Source of the DNA: Gerris lacustris
Lineage: Eukaryota > Arthropoda > Insecta > Hemiptera > Gerridae
Direction of reading: 5' to 3'
NCBI GenBank assembly: GCA_951217055.1
Contig: OX578286.1
Span: 31,502,720 to 31,566,719, forward strand
Length of the DNA stretch: 64,000 nucleotides
In this document: in pieces, positions 1-10,429 of the stretch
How the letters are laid out: each line of letters opens with the position of its first letter
Numbering within the stretch: position 1 is the first letter of the stretch
The notes under the pieces: generated by a model
The model's input: the letters and a program-made list of their open reading frames with translations, nothing else
The model's database searches: none
Told to the model about the DNA's origin: nothing
Program-made: the position numbers and the translations under genes

Positions 1-240
1 TCGAAAAAAAAATAAAAAATGTTAACCTTAAGTTTTTTTACCCTAATTTTTTTGAAAAATCTTTTTTTTAAGTCGCTATATTTTTAAAATATGTGGGCAG
101 GTACAAGACACATACATGCCAAATTTCAAAGTGATCGGACGAAAAGTGTAGGCGTGAGAGCAGGCGAGAGGACGGACGGACAGACACACGCAGGAAAATA
201 TAAGGGTCCTTGGTTTTGCCTACGGACCCTAAAAATTAAA
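1..240 (+). repeat. Interspersed repeat end with terminal hairpin
   Basis: Dispersed repeat of unknown class. It contains a GACGGACGGACAGACA-type simple tract and ends in an inverted pair, AGGGTCC at 203-209 and GGACCCT at 224-230. A diverged copy lies in the opposite orientation at about 17535-17725, sharing the 'TCGGACGAAA', 'GTGAGAGC' and 'GCAGGAAAATATAA' segments. The left end runs off the window. It is probably a DNA-transposon fragment, but no TIR partner or transposase is seen. Confidence 0.5.
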
Positions 241-660
241 TTTAAATAGGCTTTTTTGAAAAAAAAAAAAAAAAAAACTCCTTCCTCTAGAGACTTGTGT
301 GTACAATGACTTATTTAGGGAAAAGAAGATATGAGAAATTATTTTATTTATCAATTTAAGAACATTAAAATGTGTTTCAAATAAAATTATTAACATATAA
401 TAAGTTTATATTTAGAATCTTCTAATATATATGTGTATTTGTGTTTTTATGTATGTATAGTATATGTATAGTATATAATATATAAAATATTTATATACAT
501 ATATACAAATCTTTTTGAGTATAATACGAGAAACAAAAGGACTCACATTATTCAAGCACTCCAAAAGAGTTAAAATACGCTATATCTTAAGTCTCTGACT
601 TTGAGATACGGAAAAAAACACGATTTGAAGTAAATTATCGAATCTATAAGTGACAAAGTT
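241..660. other. AT-rich stretch, no gene seen
   Basis: It holds a poly(A) run near 259-278 and TA-rich, ATGTATGTATA-type sequence at 420-510. I recognise no coding or RNA feature. Confidence 0.5.
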
Positions 661-663
661 GCC

Positions 664-790
664 ATGGGTGGATTGACAAAGATGTCAAAAAGGAACAAAT
701 CGATCACAGACAACTCAAACAAACTTTCTCATATAGGAGTTCATAATTACTTAGCCCGGTTTTTTCCATTTACTAGTTTTCGCAAGTACA
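664..790 (+). repeat. Fragment of repeat J
   Basis: A diverged copy of the segment at about 42005-42115, sharing 'AACTTTCTC', 'GAGTTCATAATTACTTAGCC' and 'TTTTCCATTTA'. A 90-codon frame starts here. Its only resemblance is to the translated J repeat at 41907-42119, and the frame is not preserved in the other copies, so it is not called a gene. Confidence 0.5.
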
Positions 791-905
791 TTTCATTAAT
801 ATTCAACATTTTATCGATATTTATTATAAAAATAACCTTTCCCCGGCGGGGAATTAAACTCGGCCTCTTTCCGTCCACGTTTAAAGCTTTTTTTTTCTCA
901 GGAAT
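785..905 (-). repeat. SINE-like repeat S, tRNA-type B box
   Basis: Read on the minus strand, it matches 44045-44155: 'CTTTAAACGTGGACGG', then a GAGTTTAATTCCCCGCC box, then 'GGTTATTTTTAT'. The box resembles the tRNA T-arm or pol III B box (GGTTCRANNCC), though degenerate here. Related copies are at 13620-13712 and 44045-44155. A tRNA-derived SINE is an inference. Confidence 0.4.
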
Positions 906-1640
906 TAGATTTTTCCCGGGTTCCCATCGGTTATGACGATGGCCTAAAAAGGCTATTTTATGACAAAATCATATGACTATGACGTTTATGACTTTTTCCC
1001 GTCTCTGCTTATCACTGAAGATGATGTAAAATAGTAAAATGTCGAAACGCGTATATTAATAATAAAAATAAAAATGTGGTGCCAATATTGTTATAGTCAT
1101 AATTATGCATAATTACATTGTTCAAAACATTGTTGTTGTAGTTGCAATATTTTATTTACAATCTTCCAAATACATCCAAATATATAAATATAAGGTTAAT
1201 ATATAACCTTCTAAAAATTTATATAATATACCCCATATAATATTCATGACGTAAGATTGAAGAAGTCGATATAAACGTTGAATAAATCACTCTAAAACAT
1301 TTCGTGTGTTTTTTTATATTATCTTTTAAAGAAGGAAATAAAAGAGGTATTTATTTTTAGTTTTTTATTTTGTTTTGAGGTCAGATGTTTAAATTATTTA
1401 TGCTTTATTGAACTTAGCTGATCAAAGCAAGTGAATGGGATTCACTTGATTAACTATTTAAAAAACCTTTTTCCGTGTCCGAAGAGTCAACCAAGCCATA
1501 TAAAACCCAATAGTACTACGATGCACAATTTTCAAATATTACTCTCAAATCAATAGTTTATACTCTAGAAACACGATTCTTTTAACTCCCCCCTCCCCTA
1601 ACAAGCACGATTCTTAACACAATTATTTTACTCCCCTCTC
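906..1640. other. AT-rich stretch, no gene seen
   Basis: Low-complexity AT-rich sequence. I found no ORF, RNA or recognised repeat. A local inverted pair, CAAGTGAATGGGATTCACTTG at about 1428-1448, is a small hairpin of unknown meaning. Confidence 0.5.
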
Positions 1641-1710
1641 TTCCTCTCCTTGTCTACAAACACGATTCCTCTTACTCTCATATTGTCTGTCCTTCTGTTT
1701 ACTTATACTC

Positions 1711-1738
1711 ACTCTCTCTCTCTCTCTCCCCCCCCCCC
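1711..1738. repeat. (CT)n and poly(C) microsatellite
   Basis: A CT-dinucleotide run passes directly into about ten C residues. The surrounding 1570-1740 is pyrimidine-rich and contains three diverged copies of 'AAACACGATTCTT'. Confidence 0.8.
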
Positions 1739-1756
1739 ATCAATATTTTTGGGTAT

Positions 1757-1959
1757 TTCTTTAGATTGTTACTCCCCTGTGTTTTTCTTTTTACAATACA
1801 AATGGATATATATATTTATAAATTCCTTTGTCAACATAACTATATTAAGACAAAGGGATGTTTAGTCCGATGTACTTTGGGACAAAGGAATATCACACTT
1901 CTGTCTTTATAAGGGGAGTAACAGTCTGAAGAAAAACATTCCGTACGCCTTCTTTAGAT
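1757..1959 (+). mobile_element. Family A MITE, truncated by element B
   Basis: It starts TTCTTTAGATTGTTACTCCCC-like and contains the family core 'CAAAGGGATGTTTAGTCC' and the internal reversed motif 'AAGGGGAGTAACAGTCTGAAGAA'. It stops exactly at TTCTTTAGATT, where element B begins. The right half of the family is missing. The short terminal inverted repeats and lack of coding capacity indicate a non-autonomous DNA transposon. Confidence 0.65.
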
Positions 1960-1960
1960 T

Positions 1961-2198
1961 CAGTGGCGTAGCTAGGGTAGTGGGAGCCCCCCCGCAAGAA
2001 CTTTTTTGGGCCCCCAAATTGATGAGCCAAAAAAAAAAGAAAATATGGGGCCCCTCTGACAATGGTATAGAAGTATGAATCCCAGGTAGTTTGCTTTATC
2101 GGGGCCCCGTCAGCATTGGTACATTGGATTTGGGGGCCCCTGACACCGTGGGCCCATCAGCATTGCGGGCCTGTGCGGGCCCATAGTTTCGCCACCGC
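1961..2198. mobile_element. Family B hAT-type MITE
   Basis: It begins CAGTGGCGTAGCTAGGG and ends in the inverted counterpart CCATAGTTTCGCCACCG, with a GGGGCCCC-rich interior. It is closely related to 7670-7876. The family member at 18056-18310 has an 8-bp target duplication, which is typical of hAT elements. Here no clean duplication is seen. The left junction abuts the family A motif TTCTTTAGATT. Confidence 0.65.
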
Positions 2199-2280
2199 TA
2201 CAGTATATATATATATACACTGGCAGCTTTTGTGAAATTTTGACTTTTTACCTTGGCGGGGCGGAACGCTACTGCGTTCC

Positions 2281-2641
2281 TAAATCTACGATTGATACGA
2301 AATACCAACATTTTATCTCTGTTTAGATCCGTATAGAGTAATTCTTTTCGTAGTTGTATTCATTGCACATGCGCGTTTCATAATTCTTCACATTATCGCA
2401 CGATTAGCGTGTTTGTTTACATTTAACAAAACTAATTTGCTGCTTGTTTAATTTAAGTAAATGTTTTTTTTTCTGTATTTATTATTAAAATCCAACATTT
2501 GTAGATAAAGTAAGGTATGCAACTCGTGCGAAAACTGCATTTTGCTGGTGCTCGTGTGATTTTACGACCCTCGCTATCACTCGGGTGAAAACTCCACACT
2601 CGCATGCAAAATGCTACATTCCGCACTAGACGCGCAATGTA
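2281..2641 (+). mobile_element. Copy of the insert found inside element C
   Basis: It matches 58174-58740 along its length: 'CTACGATTGATACGAAAT' at the left, 'CATGCGCGT' and 'GTTTGTTTACATTTAAC' in the middle, and 'CACTCGCATGCAAAATGCTAC' near the right. It lacks the 21-bp-arm hairpin that interrupts the 58-kb copy. A minus-strand frame of 79 codons overlaps it but does not resemble a known protein. Confidence 0.6.
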
Positions 2642-3600
2642 TATATAATATATAATGTATTTTTCATTAGATGGTATATTTAAAATATTCAATTAATTGC
2701 AGTTTGTTTCCTCGAATTACAAGATATCTAAAAAAATACCCCCTTTTTCTAATAATATGTTTAAGAAAATAAACAAAAAAGTTAAAATTAAACATGATAT
2801 ATGTAGTTGGTTTTGTAATGGCTGATTCCTAGAAGACTCTAATCTCTACATTGTAATGTTTCAACTTTCTCCTCCTCTTTTTTTACTAGAGAATTTATCG
2901 TCAACAACCATATTGCTTTATTTGTTTTGATTATTTAACTAAGTAAGTTGTTTTTTTGTTTTTTTTCTTTAACGCTTTTCTAGAATCCTTCCATCCTCCA
3001 TTTCTCTTGAAAAACGTATAAAAGTGGAAGGGGGAACCAGGTGGGGAGACAGATGTATTTTTTTTTCAAAACAAGCTAATATAATTAAAGACAAGACTTT
3101 AGTCTTCCCCGGATATTTCTTGTGTAAAGATCGTTCTAACGCTTCCGGTTTTAATTTTATTACATTTTTTCTTTTATTGTTAAATCTCGATTTAAACATT
3201 GTTTTTTATTGGTGATAATCCAAAAGTTAAATTAAATTATTTCCGGACAATTTCACCACCCCACCATAAGGTAGTATGAATTATTTCATAATTTTAGGAC
3301 TAACCGTTATAGGGTGGTTGAGAGGGGTGGGGGAGCATTTTTTGGGTGAAATTTTTGCGTTAAAAACTCAATAATGGCGGAAAAATTCATAATTGCCAAA
3401 AAATGTTTTATATGTTTGTAATTTATTTTTCATTAGCTTTCATTTGATACCCCTCTCGAAAATTAAGAAGAATAAAAAATGTTATGCTTTGCACAAAATA
3501 AAAAAAATCAAACCATTAATTCGGGTAAATATCATTATAGAGGGTAAACCAATTTACATTCTATTATAAGCCTTAATTAGTACGGACCATATCTCTTGTT
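2642..3600. other. No gene recognised
   Basis: AT-rich. Overlapping frames on both strands at 2969-3215 look like chance openings. 3240-3380 contains a GGGGTGGGGGAGC-like G-rich patch. No copy was found elsewhere in the window. Confidence 0.45.
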
Positions 3601-3604
3601 TGTG

Positions 3605-3684
3605 AGATTCGAACCAGACAATATGTACACCTACCTATATGACCTATAAGTCGAGTGCGTTAACCACTGGTTAACGCACTCGAC
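3605..3684 (-). repeat. tRNA-like sequence with snap-back D-arm palindrome
   Basis: On the minus strand the order is TGGTTAACGCACT (A-box/D-arm-like), then CGACTTATAGGTC, then TCTGGTTCGAATCTCAC (B-box/T-arm-like), which is the spacing of a tRNA-derived unit. The D-arm half is mirrored. Positions 3650-3666 and 3668-3684 are a perfect 17-bp inverted repeat around one central C at 3667. I cannot fold a complete acceptor stem, so this is a tRNA-derived repeat or pseudogene rather than a working tRNA. Confidence 0.45.
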
Positions 3685-3962
3685 AGAAACCACGGAGAAT
3701 AATAATTGAATTTGGTAAGGTTTAGATATGCGCAGGCTCACATGTTAGTTATAACCATGAAGCATGTATGGTGAATCGTGACTCCATGCAGCCCTTAGCA
3801 TGGAAAAACACGAGAGATCCATTACCTTGTTGGTTATTTAATTTCTTCTTCAAAGCTTAGCAGTTGATTATATTTATGACCAAGTTATACAGTTGTTTTC
3901 TTTAAATTCATGAAATTTCTGTCCCTGATAAAACATGTTCATAATTAAATTATTATAAAAAT

Positions 3963-4310
3963 AGACTGCCAATTGGTGTGTCACATAGCTTCCTCGCATG
4001 CTATCACGTACTTTTTGATTTTATGTTTTCACAAGCTATTATTGTCTAATTTGTTTGATTGTTTCCCCTGTTTTTTTAATCTGTCAAAATTGTTTTGATT
4101 TTTTACTTGAATTAAAGTATCAAAGTAAAAGTTAAAGAGCGCAGACGGTTCCAAGTAATCTGGGGCTATCTGCGGGTTACTTTCGATAAACTATAAAAGT
4201 TTCATACAAATCAGATAAGTACTTTTGAAGATATAGGTGTAAATTAATGTATGTTTGTGCGCATGTGAAAGAGAAACAAATGAGCGTAGAAAGTTGAAAC
4301 TTAAATGGGA
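3963..4310 (+). repeat. Family D element, 5' part
   Basis: It starts AGACTGCCAATTGGTGTG and follows the copy at 56465 closely: 'CACATAGCTTCCTCGCAT', 'ATTATTGTCTAATTTG', 'GAGCGCAGACGGTT', 'GTATGTTTGTGCGCATGTG'. The match breaks off near 4310, where a second repeat begins. No coding capacity; probably a non-autonomous transposon. Confidence 0.6.
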
Positions 4311-4400
4311 CCACTTCACATAAGCGAGATAGAGAGGGGGGGGGGGGGGCACGTTTCACACCCACTTCAAACTTGCCTACGCTCGCCCTATCAAAGTAAT
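4311..4400. repeat. Repeat segment with poly(G), copy of 17725-17790
   Basis: It contains AGCGAGATAGAGAG plus about 13 G, then 'TTTCACACCCACTTCAA' and 'GCTCGCCCTATCAAAG'. The same order occurs reversed at 17725-17790 (CTTTGATAGGGCG, TTGGTGTGAAAAGTG, C-run, CTCTATCCCACTTATG). Class unknown. Confidence 0.5.
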
Positions 4401-4764
4401 ATCCAAAGAATTATATATTTTTGTAATCAGCTCGACGTACTCTTTCATATGATACCCCTCACGAATGTTCGTACTCCTAGGTGAAATTTTGCACACTTGA
4501 CGTTGTTCAAAATAAGTCGAAAATCACTTTTTACGTCTGATTTTAAAATTTAATACTGTTTCTTGACTAATAAAATTGATCAACCTTTTTTTAAATCGAA
4601 CTTTTGACAAATGTGAAAAAGAAATTACGCCTCTTTTCACTGCTTAAAACCCGAGTAACGCCGGCTACTTGAGATAGTTATTAAATAAATAGGCTGAACT
4701 GAACGAGATGATACGGTCGAGAATCTCTTGGCGGCACAACTTTGCTTAATTAATACACTTAAGA
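4401..4764. other. No gene recognised
   Basis: AT-rich sequence with 'CGAGTAACGCCGGCTACTTGA' near 4653. It resembles neither a full Helitron end nor any other family I could place. Confidence 0.4.
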
Positions 4765-4890
4765 GATAATATTCCTTTGTCAAACAGTACATTTGTATGA
4801 TTTAAACATTTGAGAAACTATATAATATGTATGATTTGTTCATAGGAGAGTTTATATCCCTTTGTCAAAAAATACGTTGGGGTGAGGCCC
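4765..4890 (-). repeat. Single reversed unit of the 79-bp repeat
   Basis: On the minus strand it reads GACAAAGGGATATAAACTCTCC, TATGAACAAATCA, then 'TTTCTCAAATGTTT' and 'CATACAAATGTACTGTTTGACAAAGG'. This is the same order as each unit of the 36360-36920 array. It is likely a dispersed relative of the array unit. Confidence 0.6.
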
Positions 4891-6240
4891 CGCCATTTTA
4901 TCTATAGGCCGCCTCATATTCTTCAGTTTTACCAATAAATAAAGTGTACTAAAATAAATAGAGACTCATTTTCATTGGATAGACTTTAGATAATTTAACT
5001 TTTTTTAAAAAAAATGATTTGCTTACCTCTGATATTTTGATATCCTCTAACATCCTTTTCCTTGTACGTACGTTTGAAGAAAAACAAAATTATAGCGATC
5101 TTTAATCTAAACAATTTAACTTTCTTAAACAAAAACATGAAAAGAACTATGAATTAAAATAAAATATTTGTAGACGAAGTTGTCGTTTTAGAGTAAACAC
5201 TTTTCAAAAAATATCAACCATTAAATTACCTGTTTTAACTATCTAATACAATTGAATAAATTAAGAAAATATCCGAACGTTAACTTTTTTAAAACGAAGT
5301 TGGTGACGTGGTAGACTCATCGAAAAATGAAGAAAAAGAAAGCCTAACAGCTGATCCAAAAATAAGGGTAGACAACTCCTGCATGCGAAATATTTTATAA
5401 TATCATCGATTATAATATTATTTATTTTTAACAAAGAAATATCATTGTGTTAAAAATATTCTTTATTTTTTAGAAAAAATATTTCAATTAAATAATAAAA
5501 AAGAAGAATTATTCTAGAAAATTTAATTTTAATTGTTGGCAACAGTTATCTTATTGTAATGATTTTTATTCCTCAGTTTTCTTATCCGCCATTTTGTTAA
5601 CATTCTTTATTGTATTAAGTTTAAGTCATCGCTTTAAAGTTTTTGCCGGTCATATTAGTTCGCCGTTGTCATTACTTTTTTAGCTGAACTAATGTTTTTT
5701 ATGTATATAATACTAATACATAATAACGATGTCAAAGTAATATTTATTCAGTGCGGTTAAGCCAACTTAAAGGAATTTTGCTTTAAACTTCAAAGGTGCG
5801 TAGTAACTTTCGTATATTTTTTCACCATTTAGTTTGTAAGTTATTATTTCATGTTATAGTTAGTTCACATTCATAATGTGCCAAATTTTATGAATGTAGA
5901 TTTGTTTAATCTGAACTCACATACTCGTGTGTTCGTAATCTATATTCAATAACTTTAACGTTACTGTCTCTTAAATTATAATCGATGTTAGATTCAAATT
6001 ATATTTCACAGCTGTTTCAACCGAATCAAGTCGAAACAACCGATATTTATTTGTGTACTTCATTTAAAAAATTTGAAAAATGATTTTGAAGGAAACATTA
6101 CATATCATTGAATAGGTGAAACCAAGTCATGCTGGATGTTAAGTATTTTCAATTACATTGGCGTGTAATTTTATAAAATGATAGTTTATACTAAGATGTA
6201 ATATATTTCAACTAAAATATTCAATTTGTGTAAAAAGTTT
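4891..6240. other. AT-rich stretch, no gene seen
   Basis: About 1.35 kb of AT-rich sequence with many short A or T runs. No convincing ORF, RNA gene or shared repeat. It may be intronic or intergenic. Confidence 0.5.
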
Positions 6241-6284
6241 ACGGTGAGCGTTATCTGTTGAAATTTAGAATATTGGGTCATATG

Positions 6285-6600
6285 ATTGTCATTTGTTTTC
6301 CCGCCTGTTGCTGGATGGTAGGAGAACTACTCTCGCGCCTAGAGTTTTAGTTTTCATTGGTTCCCGCTCTTTATTTCCCGCCGGTTTCTTCCAATGGGAG
6401 AAATGCACGCTATCCAGAAGAGGGAAAGAAGGTCTTTACGTACAAGCGCTGGAAAATCAAAGTTTTCATTGGCTCCCATTGTTTGTTACCTCTGGTTTCT
6501 TCAAATCCATCATTCAATCGATGAAAAAGTCTTGCCTGTTGGTGGCGGAAACTGTAGCAACTGTTCCATTTTCCTTTACTGATAATTAAATATTTGTAAA
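6285..6600 (+). promoter_or_regulatory. Promoter-like island with E2F-type and CCAAT motifs
   Basis: Locally GC-richer than its surroundings. It contains two copies of the E2F-type octamer TTTCCCGCC (6297-6305 and 6374-6382) and CCAAT-box cores as ATTGG near 6355 and 6468 and CCAATGGGA near 6391. There is also an imperfect direct duplication (AGTTTTCATTGGTTCCCGC against AGTTTTCATTGGCTCCCAT, about 108 bp apart). Two overlapping frames (98 and 62 codons) cover it but look like no known protein. Promoter function is an inference from motifs alone. Confidence 0.3.
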
Positions 6601-6619
6601 TTGTACTTTACTTGTGGCC

Positions 6620-6894
6620 AAGCTGCCCAGCCGGCTCGTATCCCAGCATCCTAGCTATCATCTTCCCTACATCGTCACTTTACTCTACATTATCTAATAG
6701 ATAAGGACAGGATTAAATAAGTCATTCAAATAACATGTAGTGTGGAATCTGGGGGCCAAGTGGGTGGTTGCCCCTAGGCCGCGATTGCATGAAAACAAAC
6801 TTCCCTTTACATGATTCGGATCCCCTAAGTTTCATTAATTTATCTCAAACCGTTCAAAAGTTAAGAGGAGGGGGAGGAGAGACTTTTGGACCAC
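6620..6894. other. No gene recognised
   Basis: Moderately GC-rich in places (CTGCCCAGCCGGCTCG, GGGGGCCAAGTGGG). There is a GGAGGGGGAGGAGAG patch near 6865. No repeat partner was found in the window. Confidence 0.4.
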
Positions 6895-7619
6895 CCTGTA
6901 TATTATAAAAGTCAACGTATGTGTGTTTATGTTCTTTATACAAATCTACAGTGTTAGTCCGATCTTTATAAAAATTTGCTCACTTGACCTTCAAATCAAG
7001 GTGAAGGTCACTGTATACATAAATTTTCGAAATTTAAATTTTTGGTACACAGGGGTACGGGGTACAAATGTCAAGGTAATGAATACCCTTCATGATGCAT
7101 ATCGTTGAAAAGCTCTTTAAGAGTACAGTAATTGTTGTTATGTACATTTAGGATGGTAAAATGGAAACATATATCTAAAAGTCAACGTATGTGTGTGTGC
7201 AAGTTCTTTATACAAATCTACAGTTTTAGTCATATCTCAATGAAAATTTGCACACTTGACCTTCAAAGCAAGGGAAAATCACTAAATCTACATAAATTTT
7301 GGTACACAGGGGTACGGGGTACAAGTAATGAATATGGAGTCAAAGTAATGAATACTCTTCATGATGCATATCGTTGAAAAGCTCTTTAAGAGTACAGTAA
7401 TTGTTGTTTTGTATAGTTTTGTCATATTTTCATTTAGGAGAGGGATAAATTTTGGATATTTGAAAATTATCAAAGAGGAGGAGGTATAGAAATAAGTGGG
7501 AGGGATAGAATCTAGATATTCCCGCATAGTAAACTAATTTAATTGTTTCTTTATGGTAGTTTATAAACTTATCAAATTAAAATAACACTCCGCATAGCGA
7601 AGCACGGGTATCCAGCTAG
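6895..7619 (+). mobile_element. Helitron-type element with internal duplication
   Basis: It carries the window's most repeated module: 'CTTTATACAAATCTACAG', then 'AAAATTTGCACACTTGACC', then 'GGTACACAGGGGTACGGGGTAC', then 'CATGATGCATATCGTTGAAA'. The module is present twice in tandem (about 6915-7130 and 7180-7440). The right end, 'CGAAGCACGGGTATCCAG' followed by CTAG at 7616-7619, fits a Helitron 3' terminus. No Rep/helicase coding is present, so it is non-autonomous. The left end is uncertain. Confidence 0.55.
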
Positions 7620-7669
7620 TTGTGAATAAATCCAAAAAATAACCGTTAATTTCTTGTATCGATTCCCAG

Positions 7670-7876
7670 CAGTGGCGTACCTAGGGCATTGCCCCCCCCC
7701 CCCCCCCCCAAAAAAAAACTTTTTGGGGGCCCCTCAAAAACACAATTGATGAACGAAAAAAAAAAAAACCTCTTGTGTTTAGAACTGGGGGCCCCCTCGA
7801 CGTTGATTTGGGGGCCCCCTGGCACTGGGGGCCCGCCCACAATGCGGGCCCGCCCGGGCCCATAGTTACCCCACTG
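7670..7876. mobile_element. Family B hAT-type MITE
   Basis: It runs from CAGTGGCGTACCTAGGG to CCATAGTTACCCCACTG, with matching 10-17 bp ends. The interior is poly(C), poly(A) and GGGGGCCCCCT-rich. It is closely related to 1961-2198. Its right edge abuts TTTAGATTGTTAATCCCC, a family A start. No 8-bp duplication is evident. The overlapping minus-strand frames are low-complexity artefacts. Confidence 0.7.
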
Positions 7877-8278
7877 TTTAGATTGTTAATCCCCTATGTT
7901 TTTTTCAGAATACAAATGGATATATATAATCTCTTATGTGTCCAAAGGGGTAAAAAAAAAAAAAAAACTTCTTTATAAGGTAATATTTCGTCCCTTAATT
8001 TCGGAACATCTTCAAACCTGTAATTTATATATTTAATCAATTATATCAATTTTTTACCCCTTTGGACACAAAAGAGATAATAAATATTCAAAAATAAGGG
8101 GACAACATAAGACAACATAACCTTAAGACAAAGGGATGTTTAGTCCAATATATTTTGGGACAAAGTAACGGGAGTAACAGTCTAAAGAAGAACATTCCGT
8201 ACACTTTCTTTAATTGGTTATTCCCTTCTGTTTTTTTATAAGGGGAGTAACAGTCTAAAGAAGTGCCTATTTTTGAAC
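7877..8278 (+). mobile_element. Family A MITE, composite copy
   Basis: It begins TTTAGATTGTTAATCCCC at the edge of element B and contains 'CAAAGGGATGTTTAGTCC' and two reversed 'GGGGAGTAACAGTCTAAAGAAG' motifs. It ends with AAGAAGTGCC at about 8268-8277, the family's right terminus. A mirrored stretch (ACCCCTTTGGACACA against TGTGTCCAAAGGGGT, about 7937-8070) lies inside, so the copy is longer than the about 220-bp norm. Confidence 0.6.
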
Positions 8279-8940
8279 CACCGAAGGAAGTGTACGCATC
8301 AGAGTGTTAATAAACTTAAAAATATCTCAAAAACCATCAGGAGTTAAGTTATTTATAAAAGAACGTTATTGTAGTCAATTTTATATGCTTTAATATTGTA
8401 AAGAATAATATTTTTAGATGTTTGCGTAAATAACGGAATAAGGGGCTCCTGAAGACACTAAAGAGGAAAATAAATAGATAGTTTTACCTTGATTCTTTTA
8501 TCTAATAATGTTAAATGTCGTCTGAAGAAATTATATTACTTCTATTAAACACATCTCTTCACACGGTAAATATACTGAAATTGCAAATTTACAACTTTCA
8601 ATCGAGGCGAATTTGTCGAATAGCAAAAAATACTGAAAAGATACAAGAAAAAAAAGAGCTAACTCTAAAACACGGAAAAATATTCAGAGTATAGTGTTAG
8701 GAATGCAAATTTTGACGCGAAAAAGCATGATAGTGGGAGGGGGAGAGCATAAAAGAGGGGCCACCCCCACCCCCCTCCAGGGGGGAGGTTATGGGAGAGG
8801 TTAAAAGTGCAGCTCTATGAATATTAAGCTATCCTCGGTCGCGTTTCACAGCTACGTTCATTAAACAGTTAAAATACAGCGATGAGAGAGAAAGGAAAAA
8901 AATTACTTTCAACGAAAATATAGACGATAAACGGATCTTA

Positions 8941-8942
<2 letters not shown>
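8279..8942. other. No gene recognised
   Basis: AT-rich, with a G/C-rich low-complexity patch at about 8735-8790 (GTGGGAGGGGGAGAG and CCACCCCCACCCCCC). Confidence 0.45.

Positions 8943-8987
<45 letters not shown>
8943..8987. repeat. (TA)n microsatellite
   Basis: A run of about 20 TA dinucleotides. Confidence 0.9.
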
Positions 8988-8990
<3 letters not shown>

Positions 8991-10204
8991 AAAGAGGAGA
9001 GTTTGTTTAAAAATTAATTCAACATAAAAAGCAAAAAAAAAATGTTATCAAAGACATGATTACGTTCATAAGAGCAATAACCGATCAAGCGTACGTAAAA
9101 TAAAATGTTAAAATTAATACATCATTTAATAGTTTCGATCCGCCTTCTTTTTTTTCTATACTCAATGGAATTGTTCTTTCCCGTTTTAAAAGGAAATATT
9201 ATGTATATATATATAATGCTTGAAGACTACTTTGAAATAGACGAGATCGATGAAGAATTTTTAAACTATTTTAGAAGAATATTTTTAAGGGGTTGATCAA
9301 TAGGGTTTTTTCATTTTAAATATCTTGCCGATATACGTCTGTCTATTAGGGTGGTTACCATAGCTTCTTTGTGTCCCATTCAATCGGAAGAATGGTCTAA
9401 GTTCAAGAAACTATAAAATAATGAAATAAAGAAAAGATGCTACCTGGTATCTCATTATTAGAAAATGGTCACTAGAGTATAAATAAAATATGTGTGAGGC
9501 TCTCACGCATTAGAAGTGAAACTTAAGTTCTAGAATGCATTGCTCTCTTTCATTTTTTGACGAATTTATTATTTCAGGATTAAGAAATGGTTACGGGAAA
9601 TTTAATTAAAAAAAAAATATTGCTACGCTAAGGCAACCACATTTATTTCAATAAAAATAAATGTTGGTTTTGATTTGCTGGTCTTTAAATAGATATAATA
9701 CAATTAATCTGTAAAAATGTTACACTTGGACGAGTCTTGAAGCGCAAACTTCGTTACACGAGTTCACTATATGAAAAAATTCACTCTACCGCCGCCAAAG
9801 AAGTTTCACTTCAAAAATCATATTTAAAAAAATATAGATTTTTCTTAAAAATAAAAAGAGCATTCAAAAAAATATTGTGACCTAACTGAAAATTGAAAAT
9901 GTAGTTGTTATGTAGCTGTCTCAATTTACAGCAAAGTCTTATTTTGCTTCCAAGCTTATTGAAGACAACGCGGAAGCTATAAGCTATGTGATCGCTTTGA
10001 AGAACGAAACAGGTTTCAGAATCAGGTTACCAAAAACATAATTTTAACAAGATGATAATAGTTTTAAAGATAGTTCTTAAGTGTTAACTAATTTTTAAGA
10101 TTAAATATAATAATGACTGAAATATGACAATAAATGACGACGAACCAATTAAATGGTGAAAATTATAACATAATATTAAATAAAATAAATGTAGTAACAC
10201 TCTC
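8988..10204. other. No gene recognised
   Basis: AT-rich. A 63-codon frame at 9105-9296 has no recognisable domain. A short family D-like end ('CTTCCAAGCTTATTGAAG' to 'GCTATGTGATCGCTTTGAAG') occurs at about 9950-10010. Confidence 0.4.
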
Positions 10205-10275
10205 AAAATCAAGGCATGAAGTGGTCGAAATATAGCCATATGAGATAAATACGATTTATTTAATACACCCTAAAA
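10205..10275 (+). repeat. Penelope-like / hammerhead-like fragment
   Basis: It contains GTGGTCGAAATATAGCC followed about 20 nt later by TTTAATACACCCTA. The same two blocks in the same order occur on the minus strand at 62960-63040, where the upstream hammerhead-like stem is better preserved. Here the stem II 5' strand is degraded. Confidence 0.4.
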
Positions 10276-10299
10276 CGACCAAACCACAAATTAAGTAAA

Positions 10300-10360
10300 T
10301 TAAATAATAATAATAATATAATAATAATTAATAATATAATATAATATATATATATAGGTA
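10300..10360. repeat. (TAA)n/(TA)n simple repeat
   Basis: ATAATAATAAT-type and TATATATA low-complexity sequence. Confidence 0.75.
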
Positions 10361-10429
10361 ATATAAATAATCTGTATAAATGTAATTAGTTAAAAGAGTT
10401 TCTCGGGCGCTTTTGTGACGTAATACAAG

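Noticed and set aside
7646..7863. Proline/glycine-rich frames
   Set aside because: They arise from poly(C)/poly(G) sequence of a family B MITE.
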